In this document: positions 44,812 through 53,525 of the stretch, one piece after another
Numbering within the stretch: the stretch's first letter is position 1
Layout: every line of letters begins with the position of its first letter
NCBI RefSeq assembly: GCF_023715605.1
Contig: NZ_JAMBOL010000001.1
Location: 372,001 to 436,000, forward strand
Origin: Halalkalibacter oceani
Lineage (GTDB): Bacteria > Bacillota > Bacilli > Bacillales > Bacillaceae_D
Direction of reading: 5' to 3'
DNA length: 64,000 nucleotides
The notes under the pieces: generated by a model
The model's input: only the letters and a program-made list of their open reading frames with translations
Told to the model about the DNA's origin: nothing
Database searches by the model: none
Position numbers and translations under genes: made by a program

Positions 44812-45513
44812 ATGAAACGCATCTTTCTGACTAGTCTTATTGTGATACTAACGATCACGGCTGGCTTTTTTTATGTCGAAAACCGCCAGCTTCATCATAC
44901 AATATCAGAAAACGAGCTTGCTTACGAAGAGCTTCGTACCGTTCAGGAAATGGAACAGATCCAGCTCTATTATTTGCAGCAGCCTAGAACAGAAGTGCCG
45001 CCGGCCAATTATGACACATGGCTTCGGTCAAAAGAGGTTGCCGATCAGCTTTATCAGGACAGTGAAGGGAAATTCAAAAAAGAATGGGGCGTCTTTCTTG
45101 GAGAGATGGCCCAACAGCGTGATATCGATCCATTTCTTGTCTATGAGTTGTTGCGAACCGAAACAGGCGGGACATTTGATCCGACGCTTGTCGGACCGGA
45201 AACGCGTTACGGACATGCCTACGGAATGGCGCAGTTTATGAAAAATACAGCACCGTGGATTGCGGAAATGGCGGGGCTGCCGTATGAGGATGAGCTATTA
45301 TTTGATCCTTTGTATTCAATTGAATTATCAGTTGAATATTTGAGCTTTCTTTATCATGAATACGAGGATTGGGACCACGCTTTAACGGCCTATCATCGCG
45401 GGATGTACGGCCTGGAAAAGTATTTGAGCGAAAACGGCCATGCCGAAAGCTGGTATGCGGTTGAAATTCAGGAAAAGGCCGATAAGTTCAATTGGGTCGC
45501 GTATGTGAATTAA
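44812..45513 (+). CDS. Lytic transglycosylase (SLT domain)
   Basis: A 233-residue exported or membrane-anchored murein hydrolase. An N-terminal hydrophobic helix (~4-22) is followed by a spacer and a goose-type/SLT domain (~95-225). The catalytic Glu lies in LLRTETGGTFDP, followed by the family features YGMAQFM and LTAYHRGMYGLEKY. AAAGGAGG precedes the ATG. It is separate in orientation from ppk. Confidence 0.85.
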   Translation: MKRIFLTSLIVILTITAGFFYVENRQLHHTISENELAYEELRTVQEMEQIQLYYLQQPRTEVPPANYDTWLRSKEVADQLYQDSEGKFKKEWGVFLGEMAQQRDIDPFLVYELLRTETGGTFDPTLVGPETRYGHAYGMAQFMKNTAPWIAEMAGLPYEDELLFDPLYSIELSVEYLSFLYHEYEDWDHALTAYHRGMYGLEKYLSENGHAESWYAVEIQEKADKFNWVAYVN

Positions 45514-45514
45514 G

Positions 45515-45600
45515 GAAGGCAACGGCTTTTATAAAATCAGGCGCGCACTTCGCACACTGCTTAGAGAGGGTGACCTAAAAGATCTTAGGTCACCCTCTTT
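45515..45600 (+). repeat. Dispersed element, shortened copy R5, with terminator
   Basis: GGCAACGGCTT is joined directly to ACTTCGCACACTGCTTAGAG, so hairpin 1 has been deleted. Hairpin 2 (AGAGGGTGACCTAA 45565-45578, TTAGGTCACCCTCT about 45585-45598) is perfect and followed by T's, and acts as terminator for the transglycosylase and ppk genes. Confidence 0.7.
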
Positions 45601-47721
45601 TCAGTCGTCTTCTCCTTCGCTGAAGCGGGCGGCCTGTTCGTAGAAGTAAAGCTGGCTCTGGATCGGCTGTTCATGTGGGAGCCGCTTGATGTATTGATAG
45701 GTGCCGTCCTTCATTTGTTCGCGCGCTTTCGTATTATCCTGCAAGGTGACTTTAAAGATTTCTTTGATGCGCTTTTTGCTTTGTTCATTGAGGACCGGAA
45801 ACAAAATTTCAATCCGCTTTTCCATATTGCGCGTCATCCAGTCGGCCGATGAGAGGAAAATCCGTTCCTCTCCACCGTGGTGGAAATAAAAGATCCGGCT
45901 ATGCTCAAGAAAGCGGTCAACGATGCTGCGGACGCGGATGTTTTCACTGACACCGGGGATTCCCGGACGGAGGCAGCATATACCGCGGACAATCAAGTCA
46001 ATTTGGACACCGGCCTGGGAGGCTTCATAGAGCTTCAAAATAATCGGCTTATCGGTCAGTGAATTCATTTTCGCCATAATCCTTCCCTGGCCACGCTCCT
46101 GATGCACTTCAATTTCCCGGTCAATCAATTCGAGAAATTTTTCCCTGATTTCAAAAGGAGCGGTCGATAAATGGTACCAGGCGGGTTTTTCACTATATCC
46201 GCTTAAATAATTAAAAAAGTTTGTCGCATCAATGCCGAACTGCTCATCAGCGGTAAAAATCCCCATGTCGGTATAGAGCTTGGCTGTTGAATCATTGTAA
46301 TTACCTGTGCCAAGATGGACAAAGCGCTGAATCCGGTCGTTCTCATGGCGGACGACAAGCGTGATCTTGCTGTGGGTCTTGAGCGAGGTGATGCCGTAGA
46401 TGACATGAACGCCTGATTTTTCAAGCTTCTTCGCCCATTGAATATTATTTTCCTCATCGAAGCGCGCCTTCAGCTCGACGAGTACCGTCACCTGCTTGCC
46501 ATTTTCGGCGGCAAGCGCCAGGGCATGAATGATTGGCGAGTCGCCGCTGACACGGTAAAGCGTCTGCTTAATCGCCAGCACCTGCGGATCTTCAGCCGCA
46601 AGGGAGATAAAGTCAACGACAGGCTGGAACGATTCATATGGATGATGTAAAAAAATATCCTTTTTCAAAATAGCCTGGAAAATATTTTCTTCCCCAATTA
46701 AATCCTCCGGTGTTTGCGGAATCAGGTTTTCATTGGCGAGATGCTCATGCCAGGCGGCGAGCTTTTGGTAAAGCTTAAACAAGAACGTCAAATCGATCGG
46801 CCCTTTAAAGGAATAGACGTCGTCCTTATGAATTTCAAGCACATCAAGCAGCAGGTTAAGGACATTGGGGTCCATCATCCCTTCTTGCATTTCAAGGCGG
46901 ACGGCCGCTCCCCATTTCCGCTTCTTCAATTCCTTTTCTATTTCCAGCAGCAAGTCCCGTGAGCTTTCCTCATGAATCGTTAAGTCGGCATTTCTTGTGA
47001 TCCGGAATGAAGAAACGGATTTTACATGAAAGCCGGTAAAAAGCTCACCGATAAAATGGCTGATCACATTTTCCAGTAAAATAAGCTGTTCAACACCTTC
47101 CGCTGACGGCAGTTGGATAAAACGGTTTAAGACAGCAGGGACTTGGACAATCGCCAGCTGGTTCTTTTCCTGACGTTTGCTATCCTCTGATTTACTAAGG
47201 ACAACGGCGAGATTGAGACTTTTATTTAACAGCATTGGGAAAGGGCGGTACGCGTCAATCGCCATCGGCGTAAGCACGGGAAAGATATAATGATGAAAAC
47301 GATCGCGCAGGAATTCAATCTGTTCCGGCGTGCATTCGTCAATCGAGAGGAACTGAAAGCCGGCATGATATAGCATCGGCACAATCGTTTCCGTATAGAC
47401 AGAATCCTGCAGACGGACAAGCTCATGATTCTTTTCAGAGATCTTCTTCAGCTGCTGCTTCGGTGTGAGGCCTGCTTTATTTTCAGGGCGGTTGAAGCCG
47501 GCTTTAACCTGATCCTTCAGGCCGGCGACCCGTACCATAAAAAATTCATCGAGATTTGAACTGAAAATGGCCAGAAATTTCAGCCGTTCCAAGAGAGGAT
47601 TACGTTCATCAATCGCTTCTTCAAGCACGCGCTCATTAAAGGCGAGCCAGCTTAATTCACGATTGTTGTAATAATTGGGGTTGTTGAGGTCAATCGGGTT
47701 TTGGTTTGTTTGCTCTGTCAT
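45601..47721 (-). CDS. ppk: Polyphosphate kinase 1
   Basis: A 706-residue enzyme that makes polyphosphate from ATP. It has the N, H, C1 and C2 domains of PPK1. The autophosphorylated His lies in RFVHLGTGNYND, with the second essential His in FLEHSRIFYFHHGG; the N-terminus ELSWLAFNERVLEEA is also diagnostic. The ATG at 47721 is favoured over one two codons upstream by spacing to AGAGG. ppx lies immediately upstream on the same strand, so synthesis and breakdown genes are linked. B. subtilis has no ppk here. Confidence 0.94.
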   Translation of the reverse strand: MTEQTNQNPIDLNNPNYYNNRELSWLAFNERVLEEAIDERNPLLERLKFLAIFSSNLDEFFMVRVAGLKDQVKAGFNRPENKAGLTPKQQLKKISEKNHELVRLQDSVYTETIVPMLYHAGFQFLSIDECTPEQIEFLRDRFHHYIFPVLTPMAIDAYRPFPMLLNKSLNLAVVLSKSEDSKRQEKNQLAIVQVPAVLNRFIQLPSAEGVEQLILLENVISHFIGELFTGFHVKSVSSFRITRNADLTIHEESSRDLLLEIEKELKKRKWGAAVRLEMQEGMMDPNVLNLLLDVLEIHKDDVYSFKGPIDLTFLFKLYQKLAAWHEHLANENLIPQTPEDLIGEENIFQAILKKDIFLHHPYESFQPVVDFISLAAEDPQVLAIKQTLYRVSGDSPIIHALALAAENGKQVTVLVELKARFDEENNIQWAKKLEKSGVHVIYGITSLKTHSKITLVVRHENDRIQRFVHLGTGNYNDSTAKLYTDMGIFTADEQFGIDATNFFNYLSGYSEKPAWYHLSTAPFEIREKFLELIDREIEVHQERGQGRIMAKMNSLTDKPIILKLYEASQAGVQIDLIVRGICCLRPGIPGVSENIRVRSIVDRFLEHSRIFYFHHGGEERIFLSSADWMTRNMEKRIEILFPVLNEQSKKRIKEIFKVTLQDNTKAREQMKDGTYQYIKRLPHEQPIQSQLYFYEQAARFSEGEDD

Positions 47722-47843
47722 TCGCATTCAACCTCTCTACTCTCTAAATTCATCTTTGCCAGTAAGGGAAGACAAGTCCTGTGATTGACGTACGGGACTA
47801 ATGTCTTACCCTTTCATTTTAACAGTTGATTGTAAATTTTATG

Positions 47844-49403
47844 TTAAGATTCGGCTTTCAATGCATCACTAGAGAGATACGTTAACGTTAATGGTCGGCG
47901 AATTGCTTTTTCGAGATGTTTTTTATGTTTCTGCGCTTGAAGCTGTTCAAAATGGGCATCCTCCTGGTAGAAGAGGGGAAGGGCCAGCTGCCCGTCTTCA
48001 TCGGCGCGCCGGCCGACTTCGACAATCGTTTTTCTTCTTGTACGATCGAGGCAAAAAGCGAGCTTCATAATCGCTCCTAAAAACTCATACAGCTTCAGCC
48101 GCTTTTTATCGAGCAGATTTTTGAACGGCTTGGCGTATTTCAACAGCTGCGACTTTGATTTGAAGGACGAAATAAAGGCAATCGCCAGCCGCTCCTGATG
48201 GGACAGACCTTCAATTGTCATATTTGTTAATAAGTAAAACGTATTTTGACTGCTTGCTTCGCTGTTGATAAATTCTCCAATATACAGCACGCGCGCGCTT
48301 TGACGCAGGAGCTGCAGCGCTTCGTTGCGCTGGTGACTCACCTGACATTGATCCGCAAGCTCGGCGTACAGCCTTGTTGCCAAATAAGAAATATGGTTGG
48401 CATGGTCAAGATTAACCTCATAGCTATGGGACAATTGATAAAAGCTTTCCTCGGCGACGTTCGGAAAACAGGCCGTATCCATCGTCCGCAGCAGTTCTTC
48501 ATAAAAGATTCCGTCACGCAGCCCTTTCCGGCTCATGACAAATGTTTTTGCCTGAACGAGCTCGACGAGCGAAGCAATGACTTCAGCCGCCGGGACGATA
48601 ATATCAGCGCGGTCTTTCGAGAGGCCATCGATCGTCAGCCTTTCCTGATACGAAAGGGTAGCGAGTGCGTCCGTTAGTTGGCGCAGTTCCTTCGTCGGCA
48701 GCTCATATTGGTGCAGGCCGGCTAGCGGGTACTCTTTTTGCCGTTGATGGATCAACGATAAGTTCCGGGCGCTGCCGCCAATCCCGATCACTGGATAGTC
48801 GGGGTATTCGTGCAGCCAGGAGAGGCTGGAAAGCTGGGAGCGGATATACGCCTTGATCGTTTGCAGCTCTTCTTCCGTCGCTTCACAGCCGGAAATGAAC
48901 TGCTGCTTTAACGTGATCGCCCCGAACGGGAAGCTGTGATAGTGGCGCAGTTCACGGTCTTGAAACAAGGTGATTTCTGTACTTCCGCCGCCGATGTCAA
49001 TCGTGATGCCGTCGGTAATGTTTGTGGAGTTGACGACGGCTAAGTAGCCGTAAAAGGCTTCCTCATATTCTGACAGAATGCGGATTTCGAAGCCGAGCCG
49101 TTCGTAGACAAGCTCGGTGATTTCTTTCCGGTTGGTCGCTTTTCTCATGGCGGCCGTCGCGACTGCCGTGACTTTCTGGACCTGGTGAAAGAGCAGAACT
49201 TCCTTGAAGCGGGTTAAGGTTTCAAGCAGAATCCTGGTTCCTTCCGTCGTAAATGCTCCTTTTTCATCCATATGGGCACTTAGACGGGCAACGGTTTTGT
49301 AGTTATGTAATTCCTTATAGCAGCCGTTATGATCGATTTGGTTAATTACGAGCCGAATCGAGTTCGAGCCGATATCAATAACGGCAAAATCATTTTCAAT
49401 CAC
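47844..49403 (-). CDS. ppx: Exopolyphosphatase / guanosine pentaphosphatase (Ppx/GppA)
   Basis: A 519-residue enzyme of the Ppx/GppA family that releases phosphate from polyphosphate and may hydrolyse pppGpp. The ASKHA phosphate loops are AVIDIGSNSIRLVI and ITIDIGGGSTEITLF. A C-terminal HD-like domain (~310-500) gives the long form. The start is a GTG behind GGAGATG. It precedes ppk by about 120 bases on the same strand. Confidence 0.92.
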   Translation of the reverse strand: MIENDFAVIDIGSNSIRLVINQIDHNGCYKELHNYKTVARLSAHMDEKGAFTTEGTRILLETLTRFKEVLLFHQVQKVTAVATAAMRKATNRKEITELVYERLGFEIRILSEYEEAFYGYLAVVNSTNITDGITIDIGGGSTEITLFQDRELRHYHSFPFGAITLKQQFISGCEATEEELQTIKAYIRSQLSSLSWLHEYPDYPVIGIGGSARNLSLIHQRQKEYPLAGLHQYELPTKELRQLTDALATLSYQERLTIDGLSKDRADIIVPAAEVIASLVELVQAKTFVMSRKGLRDGIFYEELLRTMDTACFPNVAEESFYQLSHSYEVNLDHANHISYLATRLYAELADQCQVSHQRNEALQLLRQSARVLYIGEFINSEASSQNTFYLLTNMTIEGLSHQERLAIAFISSFKSKSQLLKYAKPFKNLLDKKRLKLYEFLGAIMKLAFCLDRTRRKTIVEVGRRADEDGQLALPLFYQEDAHFEQLQAQKHKKHLEKAIRRPLTLTYLSSDALKAES

Positions 49404-49515
49404 ACCATTTCATCTCCTAACTGAGATCACGTTACAAAGAGCAATGTGTTCCATTAATAAAAGAGGTAACTTCTTCTCTCATTATAACAAAAACAGCAAT
49501 TCATGTGCGGCTGAC

Positions 49516-49543
49516 TGGACAGAACGAGAAATTCGATTATAAT
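49516..49543 (+). promoter_or_regulatory. Promoter of the zinc uptake operon
   Basis: TGGACA (49516-49521), a 16-base spacer and TATAAT (49538-49543) drive the znuC-znuB-zur genes. A Zur-box-like sequence is located just downstream. Confidence 0.65.
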
Positions 49544-49561
49544 GAGAAAAGATATTCGTTT

Positions 49562-49582
49562 AAATCGTAATGATTCTTATGA
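49562..49582 (+). promoter_or_regulatory. Zur box
   Basis: AAATCGTAATGATT is an exact match to the left arm and centre of the Bacillus Zur operator (AAATCGTAATNATTACGATTT); the right arm is degenerate (CTTATGA). It lies at the expected transcription start of the zinc operon, so zinc-bound Zur would block it. Confidence 0.65.
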
Positions 49583-49613
49583 GAATCAGAATGGAAATAA
49601 AGAGGGTGGTACT

Positions 49614-50375
49614 ATGGAGGAAGTCGTAGCGATTCACGATGTTTCCTTTCATTATGGAAATCGGAATGTGCTGGAAAACATTTCGTTAACGGTTGAGAAA
49701 GGGGCTTTTTTAGGCCTTGTCGGACCGAATGGATCGGGAAAGTCGACGCTGATCAAACTGATGCTTGGTTTGCTTGAGCCGCAACAAGGTGAACTGCGCC
49801 TGTTTGGCAAGCGTGTCGATAAATTTAAGCATTGGGATAAGATCGGCTTTGTCTCACAAAAAGCGAACAGCTTCAATTCCGGTTTTCCGGCAACCGTTTA
49901 TGAGGTTGTTTCGATGGGGTTATATGGAAAGGTCGGCTTGTTTCGTTTTTTGAATAAGCATCATAAGGAAAAAGTGTACGAAGCCGTCGAGCAGGTCGGC
50001 ATGACAGAGTACCTTCATCAAAATATTGGCGAGCTTTCAGGCGGGCAGCAGCAGCGTGTGTTTATCGCGCGTGCTTTGGTGAGCGATCCGGAGCTGCTTA
50101 TTTTAGACGAGCCCACTGTCGGTGTCGATGTGTCGAATGTCCGCCAGTTTTACGGGTTGCTTGAGGAATTAAACAGGGCTAGAGGCATGACGCTGATTAT
50201 GGTTACCCATGATATTGGCGCGATGACTGATCATGTGACGGATGTAGCCTGCTTGAACAAGCATTTGCATTTTCACGGGAATACAGCTGAATTCACTGCA
50301 AACCAGGATTTGTCCTCCTTTTACGGCCATGATGTCCATCTGCTCTCCCATAATCATAGTCATGGAGGTCATTAA
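49614..50375 (+). CDS. znuC: Zinc ABC transporter ATP-binding protein
   Basis: A 253-residue ATPase. Walker A is GPNGSGKST, signature ELSGGQQQRVFIARAL, Walker B LLILDEPTVGVD. The C-terminal tail is rich in His (HDVHLLSHNHSHGGH), typical of AdcC/ZnuC zinc ATPases and presumably metal-binding. The ATG at 49614 follows GAGGGTGG. znuB follows 3 bases later. The substrate-binding protein gene (znuA/adcA) is not next to it and must be elsewhere. Confidence 0.88.
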   Translation: MEEVVAIHDVSFHYGNRNVLENISLTVEKGAFLGLVGPNGSGKSTLIKLMLGLLEPQQGELRLFGKRVDKFKHWDKIGFVSQKANSFNSGFPATVYEVVSMGLYGKVGLFRFLNKHHKEKVYEAVEQVGMTEYLHQNIGELSGGQQQRVFIARALVSDPELLILDEPTVGVDVSNVRQFYGLLEELNRARGMTLIMVTHDIGAMTDHVTDVACLNKHLHFHGNTAEFTANQDLSSFYGHDVHLLSHNHSHGGH

Positions 50376-50378
50376 CAA

Positions 50379-51236
50379 ATGCTTGATGCGTTTTTACGAT
50401 ATGAATTTCTTCAGAATGCGCTATTTACAGGAATGATGATCGGCCTTCTTGCGCCGATGCTCGGTGTTTTTCTAATGGTCAGACGGCTGGCTCTGATCGC
50501 TGATGCATTGTCGCATATTACGCTTTCGGGCATCGCCGCAAGCCTTTTGCTCGGCAAGCATGTTGCTTTTTTTCAAGGGATGAATCCATTGTATATGGGG
50601 ATGGTCTTTTCAGTCGGCGGTTCTCTCTTGATTGAGCAGCTGCGGAGCGTGTACAAGTACTACAAGGAAATCGCGATCCCGATTATTTTGTCGGCGGGTA
50701 TCGGACTTGGCGTCGTGTTCATTTCTCTGGCCGACGGCTTTAATAATGATTTATTCAATTATTTATTTGGCAGCGTGATTGCTGTCAGCCGTTCAGACCT
50801 TTGGACGATCAGTGTTATTACAGTTATCGTTCTGATTGTGCTACTATTGTTTTATAAAGAGCTGTTCTTTCTGTCATTCGATGAGGAGCAGGCGGTGGTC
50901 GCCGGCTTGAACCGAAGACTGATTCATTTTATTTTTATTGTGATGGTCGCGCTTGTGATCGCGGCTTCGATGAGAATTGTCGGCATCTTACTTGTTTCGT
51001 CATTAATTACGTTACCTGTGGCCGCGGCGATGCGCCTCGCGAAAGGGTTTAAGCAAATGTTTATCTATTCGGTCATTTTTGGCGAGATCGCAGTCATTGG
51101 TGGTCTGATTTCGGCTTTTCAGCTGGACGTTGCTCCCGGAGGAATGATCGTCATGATCGCGGTGATCATTCTGCTGGTGACCATTTATGCGCAAAAGGCC
51201 TGGAGAAAGCTCAGCAGCCATTTGTACAGCTCGTAG
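50379..51236 (+). CDS. znuB: Zinc ABC transporter permease
   Basis: A 285-residue ABC-3 family permease with about eight membrane helices. Recognisable motifs are MLGVFLMVRRLALIADALSHITLSGIA, GLNRRLIHFIF and LLVSSLITLPVAAAMRLAKGFKQ. It moves Zn(II) (or Mn) into the cell with the ATPase. The gene is followed by zur, 12 bases later. Confidence 0.9.
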   Translation: MLDAFLRYEFLQNALFTGMMIGLLAPMLGVFLMVRRLALIADALSHITLSGIAASLLLGKHVAFFQGMNPLYMGMVFSVGGSLLIEQLRSVYKYYKEIAIPIILSAGIGLGVVFISLADGFNNDLFNYLFGSVIAVSRSDLWTISVITVIVLIVLLLFYKELFFLSFDEEQAVVAGLNRRLIHFIFIVMVALVIAASMRIVGILLVSSLITLPVAAAMRLAKGFKQMFIYSVIFGEIAVIGGLISAFQLDVAPGGMIVMIAVIILLVTIYAQKAWRKLSSHLYSS

Positions 51237-51248
51237 GGAGGTTTGGAC

Positions 51249-51665
51249 ATGAAGAATGTGAATGAAGCAATGGAACGATTGAAGGAAAAAGGATACAAGC
51301 ATACAGGGAAGCGCGAGGATATGCTGAAGCTGTTTGCTGATGAGAAGCGGTATTTATCGGCAAAAGAAGTGCTGGAGTCGATGCAGGGAGATTACCCGGG
51401 GATGAGCTTTGATACGATTTATCGCAATTTATCGCTGTTTACAGAAATGGAAATTCTCGAAGCGACTGAACTCGAAGGGGAGAAACGGTTCCGGTTCAGC
51501 TGTTCGACCGACGAGCATCATCATCATTTAATCTGCCTCGATTGTGGTGCGACGAAGCATATTCACAATTGTCCGATGGATATGCTAAAGGCGACATTTC
51601 CTGATTTCGAGGTGACGGGCCATAAGTTTGAAATCTATGGAAGATGTGAACAGTGTCAAGAATAG
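51249..51665 (+). CDS. zur: Zinc uptake regulator Zur (Fur family)
   Basis: A 138-residue Fur-family repressor. The N-terminal winged helix (KGYKHTGKREDMLKLF, DTIYRNLSLF) is followed by the metal-sensing domain with STDEHHHHLICLDCGATKHIHNCPM and a C-terminal GRCEQCQE; four cysteines (two CxxC-type pairs) form the structural zinc site. It is the third gene of the operon, which it most likely represses. The ATG at 51249 has GGGAGG seven bases upstream. Confidence 0.92.
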   Translation: MKNVNEAMERLKEKGYKHTGKREDMLKLFADEKRYLSAKEVLESMQGDYPGMSFDTIYRNLSLFTEMEILEATELEGEKRFRFSCSTDEHHHHLICLDCGATKHIHNCPMDMLKATFPDFEVTGHKFEIYGRCEQCQE

Positions 51666-51738
51666 CTTCTTAAAATCCCAAGTGTTGGCTCGGGTAGGCG
51701 GTGGCGAATTCATCCATCCTAACAGTAGGAGGGGATGA

Positions 51739-51963
51739 ATGATGGCAAAACCACTTGTGAAATGTAATGTGGCAAACTGTACCTTTTGGGGAGAAGGAAA
51801 CAAATGTCAAGCCGAAGCGATCCTTGTTGAGATTGACGCCAATTCAACGGCTGATTTCAACATGGAGGCGGGAGCTGAACCTTACGGCGAGGCGGAATAC
51901 CATCATGAAGCAACACAGAAAAAAGAAACATGCTGCCATACCTTCCGGCCAAAGGATGAATAA
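51739..51963 (+). CDS. DUF1540 protein, cysteine-rich
   Basis: A 74-residue protein. It has the DUF1540 pattern: CNVANCTFW, GEGNKCQAEAILVE, and a C-terminal ETCCHTFRPKDE. The paired cysteines suggest a small zinc-binding protein, perhaps linked to zinc status given its position 73 bases after zur. AGGAGGGG precedes two ATG codons; the first is used. The element R2 follows. Confidence 0.82.
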   Translation: MMAKPLVKCNVANCTFWGEGNKCQAEAILVEIDANSTADFNMEAGAEPYGEAEYHHEATQKKETCCHTFRPKDE

Positions 51964-51984
51964 GCTTGAGACAAAACTAGCTTT

Positions 51985-52126
51985 TAACCTATTGGCAATG
52001 GCTTTACACGCCACAAGCCCGTTGTGAGAAATCCACTCACAACGGGCTTTAAAAAGATCGTGGCGGTTTCGCTCATTGCTTAGAGGCTGGCAAAAGGTAA
52101 AAAAACAACCTTTTGTCCCAGCCTCA
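51985..52126 (+). repeat. Dispersed two-hairpin intergenic element, copy R2
   Basis: GCAATG (51995-52000) pairs with CATTGC (52074-52079), and GCCAC (52010-52014) with GTGGC (52060-52064), leaving 9-base internal loops. Inside, a perfect 14-bp hairpin (52015-52028 with 52036-52049) differs from that of R1 by one compensating pair change. Hairpin 2 (GAGGCTGG to CCAGCCTC, 52083-52125) encloses CAAAAGGT and ACCTTTTG and reaches the end of the yqfW gene. Confidence 0.85.
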
Positions 52127-52696
52127 TTCCGCAAGCCATTTGTCGACCCATGCTTTTGCTTCAAGCCAGTTTGTAGCGCGAATCACATTGCAAGGTACGG
52201 GCAGGCGATTATATGGTGTGTCCATCAGAATAACCGGAATTTTAAATTCTTCGGCAATCGCCACGGCGTTGTCATGCTTGTCCTCAAAAAAGATATCAAG
52301 CCGGTGGCTGCGAATCGCCTCGATTTTGTCGTGTTTTCCGACTAATTCAATATGGTCAAACGGCAACGACCTGCTCGTGAACCACTTTTTCGTAACGGAA
52401 GCCAAGTGTTCCCTTCTGGCCGTAATGTAAATCAGATCATGCTGCTCCGTCCATTCATGTAACGTCTGTTCGGCATATTCGGCCAGGCGCGCCTGTTCGT
52501 AAATGATACCTTCATGCTTCCCCATCCATTCCCAAAACTGCTGCTCACTTATCTCCAAAATATTGGTCAGGTCATATTCAACAATATCATCTAAAGTCAG
52601 TGATTTATTGAAATGCTTGTTTAAGTAAGGAATAAAAGTATCCGGAGCGGTAATCGTACCATCGATATCCAGTCCGATTCTTTTTTTTGTTGTCAT
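52124..52696 (-). CDS. yqfW: HAD-family nucleotidase YqfW
   Basis: A 190-residue putative 5'(3')-deoxyribonucleotidase of the NT5C/HAD family. The nucleophile motif is GLDIDGTITAP, motif II is YITARREH, and motif IV lies in IFFEDKHDNA. Its substrate would be a nucleoside monophosphate; not tested here. It is the B. subtilis yqfW neighbour of zur. Its stop codon overlaps hairpin 2 of the repeat. Confidence 0.88.
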   Translation of the reverse strand: MTTKKRIGLDIDGTITAPDTFIPYLNKHFNKSLTLDDIVEYDLTNILEISEQQFWEWMGKHEGIIYEQARLAEYAEQTLHEWTEQHDLIYITARREHLASVTKKWFTSRSLPFDHIELVGKHDKIEAIRSHRLDIFFEDKHDNAVAIAEEFKIPVILMDTPYNRLPVPCNVIRATNWLEAKAWVDKWLAE

Positions 52697-52945
52697 TCAA
52701 ATCACCTCAAAATTAAAACAAAACTTATCTTATTACCATACACGAAATTAGAATATCGGTCTAGTCAAGACATTGAAAAAAGTTCTTCCCGATAACGTGA
52801 GGCTGCTGCAAAAGGGAACGCCATCTTTTTTCAGCAGTCTGGTCAACGTCAGTTTTCCTGATGAAGAAATGATTGTCACCTATAATTCAAAGCGGAAGCG
52901 TCATACTAGTACTGTTCCCCGAAATAAAGAAAGTGAGGGATTCAT

Positions 52946-53452
52946 ATGGCAGATGAACAAAAACCAAAAGATGAACCCATCAGGTTATTGGATGAAGACG
53001 ATCGTTCTTTGACGCTTGTCAATAACCACGTTGAGGGGCGAGATGATGATCGCAACCTCGGATTAAGAGGAGAAGCAGAAGCTGAGGGAATGCCGTCGAA
53101 CCAGCCAACCGTTGATACACCTCCATCAAATTTCCAAGAGGAAAGCGCAGCAGAATATGCACCTGTTCAAGGAATGGCAGGAGTCCGCGGTCTTGGTGGA
53201 GCGCGCGATGCTGAAAGCGAAGAGACGGCGGAGATGAACGAAGATGACGTGACAGCAGGTCGCGGCGTCGGCACATTCGCCATCGTTCTTTCCATACTCT
53301 CACTGTTTTTCCTCCCGGTATTGCTTGGAGCAGCCGGGATCGTAGTTGGCTTTGTATCACGTCGTAACGGCGCCACTTCGCTCGGGAACTGGGCGATTGG
53401 GATCGGGGCCGTTTCGATTCTCATGACCGTCTTCTTCTCGCCGTTTTTTTAA
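52946..53452 (+). CDS. yqfX: YqfX-like membrane protein (DUF4190-type C-terminus)
   Basis: A 168-residue protein with a long acidic N-terminal region (~1-105) and two membrane helices at the C-terminus (GVGTFAIVLSILSLFFLPVLLG and LGNWAIGIGAVSILMTVFF) separated by a short basic loop (SRRNGA). Family position between yqfW and ispG matches B. subtilis yqfX; a sporulation link is possible but not shown here. GTGAGGG lies upstream of the ATG. Confidence 0.75.
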   Translation: MADEQKPKDEPIRLLDEDDRSLTLVNNHVEGRDDDRNLGLRGEAEAEGMPSNQPTVDTPPSNFQEESAAEYAPVQGMAGVRGLGGARDAESEETAEMNEDDVTAGRGVGTFAIVLSILSLFFLPVLLGAAGIVVGFVSRRNGATSLGNWAIGIGAVSILMTVFFSPFF

Positions 53453-53471
53453 CGGGGAGGGCGGGGAACAA

Positions 53472-53512
53472 AAAAGGGCTGGGCAAAAGTTTACCTTTTG
53501 TCCAGCCCCTTC
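53472..53512. terminator. Bidirectional terminator of the AAAAGG-ACCTTTT type
   Basis: GGGCTGG (53476-53482) pairs with CCAGCCC (53502-53508), enclosing CAAAAG and CTTTTG. A-rich sequence on the left and T-rich on the right suit convergent yqfX and ispG. It is a solitary copy of hairpin 2 of the dispersed element. Confidence 0.75.
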
Positions 53513-53525
53513 CTCTTTTAAAAAA

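Noticed and set aside
52773-53012. 79-codon ORF before yqfX
   Set aside because: Overlaps the yqfX start in another frame, with no upstream ribosome binding site and no conserved features.
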